A stretch of DNA of 64,000 bases from NCBI GenBank assembly GCA_948567375.1, contig OX419760.1, positions 63,484,911-63,548,910 on the forward strand, in the 5' to 3' direction. The number at the start of each line of letters is the position of its first letter. The first letter of the stretch is position 1. Source of the stretch: Lunularia cruciata. Its lineage: Eukaryota > Streptophyta > Marchantiopsida > Lunulariales > Lunulariaceae. This document shows positions 23,225 to 33,223 of this stretch, in pieces. The notes under the pieces are model-generated. The model was given only the letters and a program-made list of their open reading frames with translations. It was not told where the DNA came from and did no database searches. The position numbers and the translations under genes are program-made.

Positions 23225-23359
23225 TGTATGTTATGTGGCTCTTCTAGTGGAGTTGCTACTATGTTAATGTGTAATAGCTATTTGAGAAGATGGCATATAG
23301 CATGTATGACTCCTCCCTTCATGGTGGTTCCTCAGGGACAATAGTTATGTCCTAGATGT
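23225..23359 (+). pseudogene. PHD finger at the integrase C-terminus of element Z
   Basis: A C4HC3 zinc finger of the type that reads histone H3 tails. The visible ligands are CMLC (23225-23236), then C at MLMC, the fourth ligand changed to Tyr (MCNSY), HIAC, and LCPRC at the end (Cys codons 23348-23350 and 23357-23359). The usual Trp two residues before the seventh ligand is a TAG stop here, one base from TGG. The spacing C-x2-C-x11-C-x2-(C)-x4-H-x2-C-x14-C-x2-C fits the family. Z2 keeps the fourth Cys, so the two copies support each other. It occupies the place of the chromodomain in chromoviruses. Confidence 0.82.
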
Positions 23360-23531
23360 ACTTAACCTATAGCTAGTTCATCCTTTATATGGTATAGATT
23401 GCAGGCAAGCAACTAACGATGGGGCTCAATAACACTCAACCTCATGATCTTTTTTCCACCATAGGGTATACTATATATTTGGAATAGATGGATATTTGGA
23501 GTTAAGAGGGACATAACCACCAGCTAGGAGG
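23360..23531 (+). other. 3' untranslated region and polypurine tract of element Z
   Basis: Noncoding stretch after the PHD finger. It ends with AGCTAGGAGG directly before the LTR start TGATTGTGGC; the matching place in Z2 reads AGCTAGGGGGG. Confidence 0.65.
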
Positions 23532-24088
23532 TGATTGTGGCACTTTAGAATTCACGTATCACTTATGTGTGAGTTGTGCTTCTATAGTGTATGATGCTAA
23601 CAATGATGTATGTTGTATAGCAATGTATATATACACAAAAAATATCATGCCATTTGTAGCGTCGCATCTAGATTGCTTGGACATTGGAGTAGCAATGATA
23701 GTAGTTAGAGGTATTTTGGCAGTTACCCATAGATTACTTTCTAACGGTCAGATTTTGTGTTTAGGGTATTGACTACATGGTAGGACCCACCATCACTTGC
23801 ACCATTTGTACCATTGGGTGTGCCGTCAATGGGGCACTGGGGTGAGACCTAGGTCAAATTCAGGAGTATACCTTGAGAACAGAGAAGTGGGCTCCAAAGA
23901 GCTCACTTCTCTATTGTTGAGTTCCTAGTTAGAGGGGACAAAAAGCCGGCGAGCGTTCACTTGGAGTCTCTTACCTAGAGTGGATGTGACTTGACTATAA
24001 TCAATGCCCAATTGTTAGCATATTACTGAATGACAAATTAAGTATTGATCTATTGAGTGTGGTTTGAGTTGTGTAAGTAAACTGATTA
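23532..24088 (+). repeat. 3' LTR of element Z
   Basis: Starts TGATTGTGGCACTTTAG (23532; TGTGG at 23536 is the alternative start) and ends in CTGATTA at 24088. Its second half matches 1-319. A second LTR start follows directly at 24090. Confidence 0.8.
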
Positions 24089-24188
24089 TTGTGGCACTTT
24101 AGAGTTCATTTATGACTTATATGTGAGTTGTGCTTCTATAGTGTATGATGTTGATAGCAATGTATGTTGTATAGCAATGTTTATATGC

Positions 24189-24479
24189 ATGATAGGTGAG
24201 GGAAAAGTATGTCACCTACTAGTACACTTCAATAGTGGTAGTCTTGGTTCACTACAATTTGGGACCATGGTGGCATCAATTTAAGCTTTTAGTGGTTTTG
24301 TTACTTGGCTTGGTGACTTATTGGAGGGGAATGCCCATGTAGAGGATACTCCAATACCAAAAGAGATCACTCAGATTTTGAGTACAAGAGGGATTGTTCC
24401 ATCCACCTTGGTTGTTCCATTGTGGAGTTCATAAGAGGCATTGCAGTAGCATGCGGATCACTTGGTGCAACAAGCTTGG
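24189..24479 (+). pseudogene. Protease tail, Z2
   Basis: Collinear with 18596-18880 of Z, containing a VCHLLVHFNSGSLGS-like tract. Several stops. Confidence 0.55.
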
Positions 24480-25580
24480 AGTGGAACCTTTGTACCACCA
24501 AGAGACCAATGTGAGGATGAGCCTCTAGAGTTGATTACTTTGATACCTCTGGATACCACACTCATTGCTTGGCAGTATCCAATAGAGGGAGTATACCTAT
24601 TGGAGTTATTTGGTGGGATTAGCACTGGACTAGTTGTGGTACTACAAGCAAGTATACAAGTACAGAGGTACTTGTATGTGGAGAGAGATGAGACTACTTA
24701 GTGAGTCTCTCTACATCATGTGGCACACTTGGCCTATTGTTATCTTGAGTCATTACCAATGTTAGTAGTCAAGGGTTACCAAAAGAACCTATCAACAAAC
24801 ATTTCCTTGCTAAGGGTGCAAGATTTGGAGAGACATGGTCCCATTCATTTGGTGATTTTTGTATTGCCATGTTAGGGACATACACACATTGGCTGAGGTC
24901 TAGATCTTGAAGATCCCTATTTTGGTGTGTTTTGGGAGATGTTATGGATACTACGACATCTCTTGGTTCATTAGTCCGTTTCTCTAGCTTACATTTTGGA
25001 GAATGTCCCTTTGATGGGTGATTCTTGCACCTAGGTGGTGGCAAGTACACATCAAGTCCATTCTTGGATAGGACATACCATGTTATTAGATGTAGCTTGA
25101 GTGGGATCATAGAGTATCATCTTTGTTTTTGGTTAACAAACCTCTTACTTAGAGAGGTTCTACAACATGCTTATGATAGGATTAAGCGACTTGACTACCT
25201 TATTGTTGACGAGATTTTGGATGTTGGACACTAGTCTCAAACAATGGTAGTGGCTGATAGGTCACCTATGGCAGTGGTGAACCTAGTTGGAGAGCCCCAA
25301 GTTGTTTTTTCCACACTTATGAGTTTCCCAAGCTCTCAAGCTTTTCAAGAGGGAGGTCCGGGACTTGTTTGGAACTCATAGTTATAGTAGTTGGTGGAGC
25401 CCAATGTCAATGAGAGAGAGCGGGCAATGGATTTTTGCATCGGTATTATGGCTATTCCAGCAGTGTTAGAGGCATCAAAGCATTGGGTGTTGGGTTAGGC
25501 TATGGATTTGAACTATTTGACTAGGATTGTGAGCCTTGGCTTGGTAGAGCAACATAGGATGTGCTTGATAGGCATCACCA
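24480..25580 (+). pseudogene. C5-cytosine DNA methyltransferase domain, Z2
   Basis: Second copy of the Z methyltransferase. Motif I is better preserved here (LLELFGGISTGL, about 24598-24633). Motif IV keeps the catalytic Pro-Cys at 24867-24872, but the following Gln codon is a stop. Motif VI is the canonical ENV (24999-25007) in YILENVPLMGDS. The region after motif VIII is open at 25025-25234 in one frame. The late part shows VVNLVGEPQV, STLMSFPSS, EGGPGLVW, NERERAMDF and AMDLNYLTR, matching motifs IX-X. Reading the two copies together leaves little doubt about the family, although each is dead. Confidence 0.85.
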
Positions 25581-26182
25581 CTCAAACACCTATAAGCTTT
25601 GTGCATATCAAGACAATTCAAGTACATGTTGGAGGTGATGGACCAAGTGGACAAGGTATTCTTGGGACACAAACAATGGCTACTAGGGAGAGTGGTCTAC
25701 TTGGAGTCCATCCAAGTGAGCATGGTCTACTTGGATTACACCTTGGTCTACTTGGGATGCAACAAGTGCATGTATGAAGCTTGTAGCTAGATTAGAGGGA
25801 GTTTTTCACACAAAGGTTGGGACTTCTAGTGGTTGCAAGCATGGTACTACTGCTCCCAAGGGCCTAATGTAGCAATCAATATATCTTCCACTCCTTTGAT
25901 AGTTACAGAGGATACTTGGGAGCCAGATCTTGGACCTCAGCTTACAAGAGGAGAAAGATGAAGAGTTTGGAGGTTCTTGAGGAGCTACATGAGTTGCTTT
26001 TCCTTCAGTATGAAGGATTTAGGTGCTCTAAACGGACTTGGTATTAAGATTGAGTTGACTAGCAATACATCAATTTTCTAACGTCCCTATCAATATAATG
26101 ACATGGAGAGAGCACTAATTTAGAGCTGAAGTAGAGACCTTTTTGAGGTTGGTTTGGTAGAGATTTCACATGGAGAGTATGC
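25581..26182 (+). pseudogene. Linker and N-terminal RT fragment, Z2
   Basis: Collinear with 19960-20570 of Z. It stops after the HGEY motif at about 26180, where a deletion joins it to the post-catalytic RT region equal to 21036 of Z. The RT active site is absent. Confidence 0.7.
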
Positions 26183-26960
26183 ATCTTGGGAGTGTAGGTT
26201 ATTCCACAAGTAGGCTGAGTATTTGGGTCACACTATCTACCTTGGAAGACTTGGTGTTCAATAGACCAAGGTAGAGGCTATTGCACATATTCCTCAGCTC
26301 ATGAATGTGAGCAAAGTATGAGCATTCCTTGGGTAGGTGAACTTCTATTACCAATATGTTAGAGGATTTAGTGTCATTACCAAGGCCTTGACAAAGCTGA
26401 CCAAGATTACACATGAGTGGTGTTGGGGAGATGATTAAAAGAGAGCTTTTGTAGAGCTCAAGGAGAGGTTGACAGTTGCTCCTATTTTGAGAAGACCAAT
26501 AAAAGGATGACCGTTTCAAGTTCACACTGATTGGAGTATGTTGGGGCTTGGAGTAGTGCTCACCCAACTTGATGATGAGGGGAAAGAGTTTGTGGTGGCC
26601 TATGCTAGTTGCTCCAAGAATTCAGCAGAGGGGAAGTATAATTCATATGAGGGAGAGTGCTTGGCAGCAATACAAGCAATAGCACATTTCCAATGTGACT
26701 TATTTGGTAACTCCTTTACTCTCATCAATGATCATCAACTATTGAAGTGGTTGATGGAGTTTGACAAGCTTTAGAGGAAGCTTGCACAATGGGCTCTGAT
26801 TTTAAAAGAGTATGATTTCATGTTTATTCATTGACATGGAGTGGTGAATCATGATGCAAATGGGTTGAGTAGAAACCCATGTCCCAGCCAGCATGATCAG
26901 ACCAAAGCATGTTGGCATGGTGAGACAAATGAGAAGATGGTGCCAGGTTGGCATGCATCT
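26183..26960 (+). pseudogene. RT connection and RNase H, Z2
   Basis: The connection subdomain (EYLGHTIY-like) is followed by an open RNase H piece (26538-26774) with LGLGVVLTQLDDEGKEF, VAYASCSKNSAEGKYNSYE and NDHQLLKWLM. The catalytic acidic pattern is partly visible. A stop separates it from the C-terminal HDANGLSRNP motif that closes Gypsy RNase H. Confidence 0.8.
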
Positions 26961-27099
26961 ACCTTTTATGCATATTTTCTAAGGCTTTAGTGGTATCTCT
27001 CTCATATAGGAGGAGTTATTGGAGTCATAGATCCAAAGAGTGAAGATAATGGTGTAGCTTAGTGAGACATTCATGATGATGTCTTAATGATGGACTATT

Positions 27100-27760
27100 T
27101 TTGCATTGGTGTTGTGGTGCCACAATATGCAGATTGATGTACAATAGTTTGTTGCCAAATGTGTGGTTCATCATATCATGTTCAATGATATGATGAGTGG
27201 TTTGCAGAGAGGCCACTTGGGAGATTGGGATCTCCAATTACCTTGGTTGGCCATGAGATATTGGTTGAGCTGGCAAGTCTTCTTAGCATCCTTCTCTCCT
27301 TGCTTTCTACTCTATGGACAAGATCCAGATTCACTTATAATCATTTGTAAAGATGCTATTGTAGTTTTGGACTTTGATGATCCACATGTATGGATGAGCA
27401 CATGTCCTCAATGAGGAGAGATCTTTCGGAAAGTGATGCTGATGGCCTTTGAGAACTTGGTAATTTCTCAACATAGGGATACCTTATGCTATGCTACCAT
27501 TTATGGAAGAGGTTATAGACCCTCGATCCATTGATTTCATCTAGGTGGCTATGTATATCTATAGCAGATAGCACCCATGACACTTGATGTGTCTATAGGC
27601 CGTACTATTTTGAGAGTGCATGAGGTTTTTCTATTTGGAGTCCTTGTATTGGAAGGACATGATGGTGTTGTTTGGAAGGATGATGTACGCAATTGTGCAC
27701 CATGCCACCTTCCAAATATTGATGGTACTATGGACCCAAGCTTGGCACTTGTATTGTAGG
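27100..27760 (+). pseudogene. Integrase remnant, Z2
   Basis: The HHCC region and the catalytic core are mostly deleted; the join lies at about 27120-27195. The open piece 27163-27414 matches the last third of the core and the C-terminal domain (SGLQRGHLGDWDLQLPWLAM). The frame 27577-27759 leads to the PHD finger with LEGHDGVVWKDDVRNCAPCH. Confidence 0.75.
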
Positions 27761-27767
27761 CTTGTGG

Positions 27768-27901
27768 TGTATGTTATGTAGCTCTTTTGATGGACATGCT
27801 ATTATGTTAGTGTGTGATAGTTGTTTGAGAGGATAGCATTGGCATGTATGACTCCTCTCCTTATAGTGGTTCCTCAAGGATAGTAATTATGTCCTAAATG
27901 T
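27768..27901 (+). pseudogene. PHD finger, Z2
   Basis: Ligands seen are CMLC (27768-27779) and LVCDSCLRG with both Cys present, including the one changed to Tyr in Z. After a stop and a small frame change come HWHV and the final Cys pair near 27890-27901. This supports the PHD call in Z. Confidence 0.7.
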
Positions 27902-28059
27902 ACTTGACCTATAGCTATTTCATCCCCTATAAGATATAAATTCTAGATATGCAACTAATAATGAGGCTCAATAATACCTAACCTCTTGATCTTTAGCCCA
28001 ACATAGGGTATACCATATACTTGGAGTAGATGGCTATATGGAGTTAGAGGGACCTAATG

Positions 28060-28190
28060 GCCAGCTAGGGGGGTGATTGTGGCACTTTAGAATCCATGTA
28101 TGACTTATGTGTGAGTTGTGCTTCTATAGTGTGTGATGTTGACAACAATGTATGTTGTGCAATGAGGTATATATGCAAAAAAATGTCTCA
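28060..28190 (+). repeat. PPT and truncated 3' LTR of Z2
   Basis: AGCTAGGGGGG is followed by TGATTGTGGCACTTTAG at 28074. LTR similarity ends near 28190, where Copia sequence on the other strand begins. Confidence 0.75.
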
Positions 28191-28338
28191 AAAAACTCTC
28201 CAAAGAAATCACTTTGGTAAAAGCATCAACATGATTGAGTTTACTATCAATCTTGACTAGCTCAATCATTTTTTCAAATACAACTTGTTTGAGAAAATGA
28301 TACTTGATGTCAATGTGCTTCACTCTACTATCCATCAT
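28170..28338 (-). pseudogene. Copia RNase H C-terminal fragment
   Basis: On the minus strand the frame reads RVKHIDIKYHFLKQVV and, further on, HVDAFTK, which are the closing motifs of Ty1/Copia polyproteins (HIDxRYHF and NxADxLTK). Only this tail is present. It is not contiguous with the Copia copy at 53931-62633. Confidence 0.75.
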
Positions 28339-28859
28339 CTAATTTATAGCTAGATATAGAACACTCTAATATCACAATGAAGATTTAAAATAGGGGGTTT
28401 CAAGAATAGTTCTACAAAGCCTTGTATATCTTCATATAGATTATTATGAAGTGTTGACTAAAAAGGTAGAAAGTGCAGGCCAGAGGAAGAAAAGGTACTA
28501 TTACATAGTTCCGGTGAAGTTCCTTATTATTAGCAACTCCATATGAGGTAGTTCATAGGAAATAAGGGAGATGGATTTTTTGTTATTACATTGTAACACA
28601 TTAATTACACTTTAGGGTTAACAAAGTGCCTCATTTAGGTTAGGATGAATGTGATGGCCACTGATTGGGATGATGTACAAGAACACAAATGAACCACTTG
28701 AGATGGAAAAATGAATAGAAGGAGGACAAGAACAAGAACAAGACAAGAACCAAGGAGTGGGAAGATTTGAGTATGGGCTGTGTGAAGGTTGGAAGGAGGA
28801 GTGACAACTAGTACAAGTTGCAAAATGAAATTCTTATCTTGTTTTCTTGTTCAATGTGT
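28339..28859. other. Unassigned spacer
   Basis: AT-rich, with a short AAGAACAAG-type simple repeat near 28725-28750. No gene or element edge recognised. Confidence 0.3.
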
Positions 28860-28869
28860 AAAGAATAAA

Positions 28870-29010
28870 GATTGAAGTGAGAAGTGTAGAGCATGTTGAG
28901 TATAGGTTATCTTTGGTGATTCAAAAATAGATAATAGAGATTCAAGTGGAAAGTGTAGAGCATGCCAAGCAGGTGTTATCTTTGGTGATTCAAGAATTGA
29001 GTCGAGTAGA
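28870..29010 (+). repeat. Two-unit tandem repeat of about 67 bp
   Basis: The block AAGTGTAGAGCATG...TTATCTTTGGTGATTCAA occurs at about 28880-28926 and again at about 28958-28993. It overlaps the start of the transposase reading frame. Confidence 0.6.
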
Positions 29011-30332
29011 ACATGCCAGAGGGAGCACTTGTATAGAAGTAATTAGAAATATTAGAAAATGTATACAATGGATTACTTGTTTAGATTTGGAGATTTTGCT
29101 GCAAAGATTAGAAGATGAAGCTCAAGACAAAGAAGTAGAAGGAGATTTAGATATGCTAGATTTATTGATTATTGGGTAGGAATATGTATATACAAATTGA
29201 TACCTAGAACCCCAAGTTACTTATCCTTGTTGTCAAGAATTTGTGATAAAGTATTTTAGAAACCTAGATGTGAAGAACTTTTGCTAGCTTACTAGAATGA
29301 AATTTGATTCTTTTTCAACATTATTAGATTTGATTAAAACATACACTATTTTGGAAAAATACTACCAAAGGGAGTGAATAACAATGTGGATCCAAGTAGC
29401 TCTAGCTCTGAATAGATTTGGGCATCACTAGCATGGAGCTTGTGTTGCATGGGGGTTAAATATTTGGGGCATTAGTGCAGGCTCAACAATTGCTTTTACA
29501 TATAGAGTTATGACTGCCATATTAGACTTGATGAGGAGTCAAGTTGCATGGCCTGAGCACAAGGAGAAGAAGAGGATATCACTATTTTTGCACAAAAAGT
29601 TTTCCTTGGTTGTGTTGGTCTGGTAGATGGAACATTGTTTCCTCTTGTTGCTTGACCCACAATGGATAGAAATATATTCAGCCAAAAGGGTTCATATTCC
29701 TAAAATGGCCAAGTGATTTGTGATGATAAGAAGAGAATTATAATTTTATTGGAGGAAAGTTCTATATTTTGTTTTTTCTTTTGTTCAATGTATTGGTGCT
29801 CTTCTTTGTACATTTGCATGATTTTATTAAAGTTATGATTTGATTTGTTTATTTCTAGGAATGCTAGGGTTATGTCAAGACATGACTTGTTTGAAAAAAT
29901 CATCACTATGGAATAATTTGAACTAGAGAGGGAGGAATGTCATAGTTTTGAGGAAAAAGAGCACCTTTAAGGTGATTTTGGTTATGTACCCATGCATCGC
30001 CTACTCTCAACTTTCAAGTAGGCCCCATCAGGGACAAGCAAGAGGTCAACAAATATTTGGCAAAGGCAAGGATGATAAATGAGCAGTGTATAAGAGCATT
30101 GAAAGCTAGATGGCATTCTCTTCATGAGCTAAGAGTGCAACTTAAAGACAATACTAGAAATGAATATTTTTTTAAGTGGGTTTTAGTGTGTATTATTTTA
30201 CATATCTTTTTAATCAATAGGTCAGATGTTTGGTTAGAAGGCTGGCGGATTTACAAAGGAAATTCACATAGATTCAAAAATATCTTGGTAATGGAATGGA
30301 ACTTGGTAGAGAAGAAAGTAGGTCAAGGGTGA
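28946..30332 (+). pseudogene. PIF/Harbinger-type transposase (DDE) pseudogene
   Basis: Cut-and-paste transposase of the DDE_Tnp_4 class. The N-terminal part is open at 28946-29179. The middle shows IWASLARFGH and ISAGSTIAFTYRVMTAI. The catalytic residues are visible: first Asp at 29626-29628 (GLVDGTLFPL), second Asp at 29974-29976 (GDFGYVPMHRL) and Glu at 30081-30083 (INEQCIRALKARW, in the open frame 30057-30332). The stretch 29759-29858 has GT and TTTCTAG ends and may be a small intron, because similarity resumes right after it. Several stops make it inactive. No terminal inverted repeats were found. Confidence 0.75.
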
Positions 30333-31436
30333 TACAATAATGCCTTGCTCATCCCCTTGATGATATGCTCAAATGATTTTCTCTATAATAATAGTTCATT
30401 CTTCAATTCTTCATATCTTGTAATGTTTTGTGTATTTTATCCCATTTTTATACATATATCCTTGGACAAACAACAAGTTTACAAAAATGTATGTTGCTCC
30501 CTTGAGCATGACATGATAGCTTGGAGACACCCAATGTATATTTGTAGGCACCAAGTGTTGCCCAATTTACACTTGAAGTTGTTGGATGGTGCTCGGTCTT
30601 GCCCAATATGAACTAGAAGTCATTGGATGGCACAGAGTGATGCCCAATGTGTGTTGGAAGACCATCTTTATATTGGTTGGTAAGAGTGGCATTGGCTGAC
30701 ACTCACTTGTAGATGCTGGCCAGCGTAAGGAGCCACCTACCAGCATGTTTAAATTTGGTTGGCACCCATCGGCACTTGATAGTACCACGTGATGGTACTT
30801 GGAGGCACTCTTTCTTTAAAGTAGCAGTCAAGTGCATAGATTGGTGATATGGTGTGTTGTATGTTGCCATTGGTTGCCGCTTATGATTCTAGTTTTTCCT
30901 CCCCAAATTTGGGTTCTTTTCACTTAGATACAAATTTAGTTAGTGGGAGATATACATATATTTTATCATGTGGGAGCTATATAAACCCTCCTCTTGCATA
31001 GATGTTTCATATTTTTGGAATTGGGCCATTTTGAGGAGTTATCAAGAAATGACCTATTTGCTCTTGAGCTTCAAGTGTTTGAAAGAAAAGGGTGTCGTTT
31101 GAAAGAGTTGAGCATTTTGGGGTTTCAAAGAGTGTACATGTTTGATTTCAAGTGTTGTTTGAGTTTCTAGGTAGAACAAGGAGTTTGAGTGGTGGGGTTC
31201 AAGAAAGAAGGCGACCGCGTAGAAAAAAAAGGATGGGTTCAAGAAAGATTTGCATTTGAAGACAAGATTGCAGGATTTTCATTTTGGGACCAGAATTCAA
31301 AATTGAGAAGGAGAGGAGAATTCAAAATTGGTAAGGAGAGGAGAGGGTCCGAGAGTAGTTTCTAAACAGAAGTGAGAAGGAAGAGGAGAGCAAGAAATCA
31401 AATTTCCTCCCAATTCCTACATTTCCTATAGTATCC
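30333..31436. other. Spacer with a minisatellite-like field
   Basis: From about 30520 to 30680 a phrase of the type GTTGCCCAATnTnnACTTGAAG / TTGGATGGTGCTC recurs about four times at 40-50 bp spacing. The rest is unassigned. From about 31260 the sequence is GA-rich and resembles a plant 5' UTR leading to the ATG at 31437. Confidence 0.45.
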
Positions 31437-31682
31437 ATGGCAGAAATATGGGGTTATGAGAAGATTGTTGATGGTCTAGACATGAAGAATACTCAAGAAG
31501 GAGATTGGCTGATTGGATTTCATACCATTCAACACCCAGTGAACTTCATCAAATGGTGTTGGATGGATAAACATCAGATTCAAACTGCTATAGCTAGAAT
31601 CAAGGAGGTCAATCTTGATGTAATCAGCCTCAAATTTATCCTTCAGTACCCATGTCCAAAGGTATTATTCTGGCTTTCTTAA
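31437..31682 (+). CDS. Possible first exon of an unknown gene or transposon ORF
   Basis: An ATG after a GA-rich leader opens an 81-codon frame with a normal, non-repetitive composition (many W, I and K). A GT follows CCAAAG at about 31662, and a polypyrimidine run ending in AG occurs near 31752, so a spliced first exon of about 75 codons is possible. No domain recognised. It could be a second ORF of the nearby Harbinger element, a host gene fragment or chance. Confidence 0.25.
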   Translation: MAEIWGYEKIVDGLDMKNTQEGDWLIGFHTIQHPVNFIKWCWMDKHQIQTAIARIKEVNLDVISLKFILQYPCPKVLFWLS

Positions 31683-33099
31683 GTTATTTTTTTCCATTTC
31701 ACTTTAGTTTGGAAAAGTTCAATCTTTATTTATGTATTTCTTGAACTTTTAGGAGTTGCAATTATCAGCACCTATGAACATCACCCAACATCAACTGTGT
31801 CTATCTTGTAGCACCATCATGTACCTTCTTGTGTTGCCCAACATTGCTGAGCATCATCCACACTTAAAACCCTAAACCCTTTTGTTCCATAATGCCGACA
31901 AGCATTGCCCGGCACCATCAAAATGTTCTTTGAATTAAACCCTATCCAGCAGTAGTACCCAGCACAGCTGTGCCTTGTTGGCAGCACCAGTGGCCATCCA
32001 TGCTTGGCCTTGGGCATTGCCCCATGCTTTGTATCACCACATCTCATGCTTGGCACCATGGAAACTATCTGCCAATGTTGGTGAGCACCATCCTGTGATA
32101 ATCTCTCCTAAAAACCCTATCCCATGGTGGCAACAAGTGGCTTCCTGCTGCATCCATCCATTTTTTTCTATCTAGGAGTCCCACTGAGTGGAGACTAGCA
32201 TCTTTATGTATGAGGATTAAGGTTTAAGTTTTTTTTCTTGGTGGTTTTTGTAGGTTCTTCCATGTATTAAGTTTGTGAGTTCTTGGAACAAGAATTCTTG
32301 CACAGGTTTGGTCAAAGGGAAGCAATTTCAATTGACAGTGGACATATAGAGATGCACTTGCCATGCCAAGGGGGAGAACACCAAAATGGAGGACTGTTCC
32401 TTACACAATTGTTTCAGATTGGTTTCCACAAAGAGACAGGGTTGCAAAGAGGTATCTTGCAAGGCAATGTGTGTATCTTGCTTTTAGGGCTTTCTACTAG
32501 TTGATGGGTGCACTTGTGGCACCAACTATTTGGCCCAAGATTGTACATGGGCATTCGGTTCTCAATACCAAGATGAAGTTGAGGAGTTTTAGTGTGAAGG
32601 ATTATCATTGGGGAGAGTTAGCATTTTGAGCTATCGTTGTTGAGGTGGAGAGTTTGCAAAGCCAATTGAGGAGACCTAAGGGGCATAGGTTTACAGTTAC
32701 CTTCCTTGGGTAGATATTCACTCATCTATTCATGGAGAGAGGTTTTGTTCTTGAGGAGGAAGTGATGTACTTGAGTGATGGAGAGGAGGAGATTATATGT
32801 GAGGAAGAGATAGATAATGATCATGAGGATGCAAATAGCTTGGACAAGGATGAAAGGAGGATGAGGGAGGAGATGAGGATGGTGAGTGATTGATTAGATT
32901 TGAGTTTTGATATATATTTGTATTTTTTAATTGTTTGAAAACATACAAAGCTCTATTGTATATACCATTACTAGATTTAATAAATGAGCTAATTTAACAT
33001 GCCTTAATCAATGAACTTGAGTATTACTTGATTCAAAAGTGACTTTTACTTGATGGATGACTCAATGTACCACTTGTAAACAGGTATTCAATAGATTTG
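31683..33099. other. Unassigned region with decayed frames
   Basis: 31790-32130 holds short phrases such as TTGCCCAACATTGCTGAGCA that echo the 30.5 kb field in the opposite orientation, and one CCCTAAACCC. From about 32500 a plus-strand frame (WPKIVHGHSVL and, later, acidic EEEIDNDHEDAN) is interrupted by stops. No family was recognised. Confidence 0.3.
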
Positions 33100-33223
33100 T
33101 GTTGAAACATATGCCTTACTAGTAGTGAGGTTAGATTGTGATAGTTTTTGAGAGAGAGTTCCTTCTCCATCTTCATCCTTTGAGATAACTCCTTCTCCCT
33201 CTTCTCCCTCTTCCCCCCTTTCT

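Larger units (their letters stand above)
1..24088 (+). mobile_element. Element Z: old Ty3/Gypsy retrotransposon carrying a DNA methyltransferase and a PHD finger
   Basis: The element runs on the plus strand from a partial 5' LTR (1-319) to a 3' LTR (23532-24088). The two LTRs are recognisably the same sequence but clearly diverged, which indicates great age. The order seen is gag with CCHC knuckles, retropepsin, a C5-cytosine methyltransferase, RT, RNase H, integrase and a PHD finger. The 5' part is duplicated in tandem. The second unit is split by family A copy 1 (6250-14021) and by a mosaic block (14450-17990). Every domain carries stops or frameshifts, so this is a pseudogenised copy. Domain order is seen directly; calling it one polyprotein is inference from Gypsy biology. 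Confidence 0.85.
24090..28190 (+). mobile_element. Element Z2: internally deleted second copy of Z
   Basis: Begins with about 100 bp of LTR start (24090-24188), then jumps to sequence equal to 18596 of Z. It carries on through methyltransferase, RT ends, RNase H, part of the integrase and the PHD finger to a PPT (28060-28073) and a truncated 3' LTR (28074-about 28190). Gag, most of the protease, the RT core (lost at about 26183) and the integrase core (lost at about 27120-27195) are missing. Confidence 0.82.

Noticed and set aside
28840..29010. Short tandem repeats as a CRISPR-like array
   Set aside because: Two imperfect units only, in a plant-type genome; no spacer pattern.
31865..31885. 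Interstitial telomere repeat (CCCTAAACCC)
   Set aside because: Only one and a half units; not an array.
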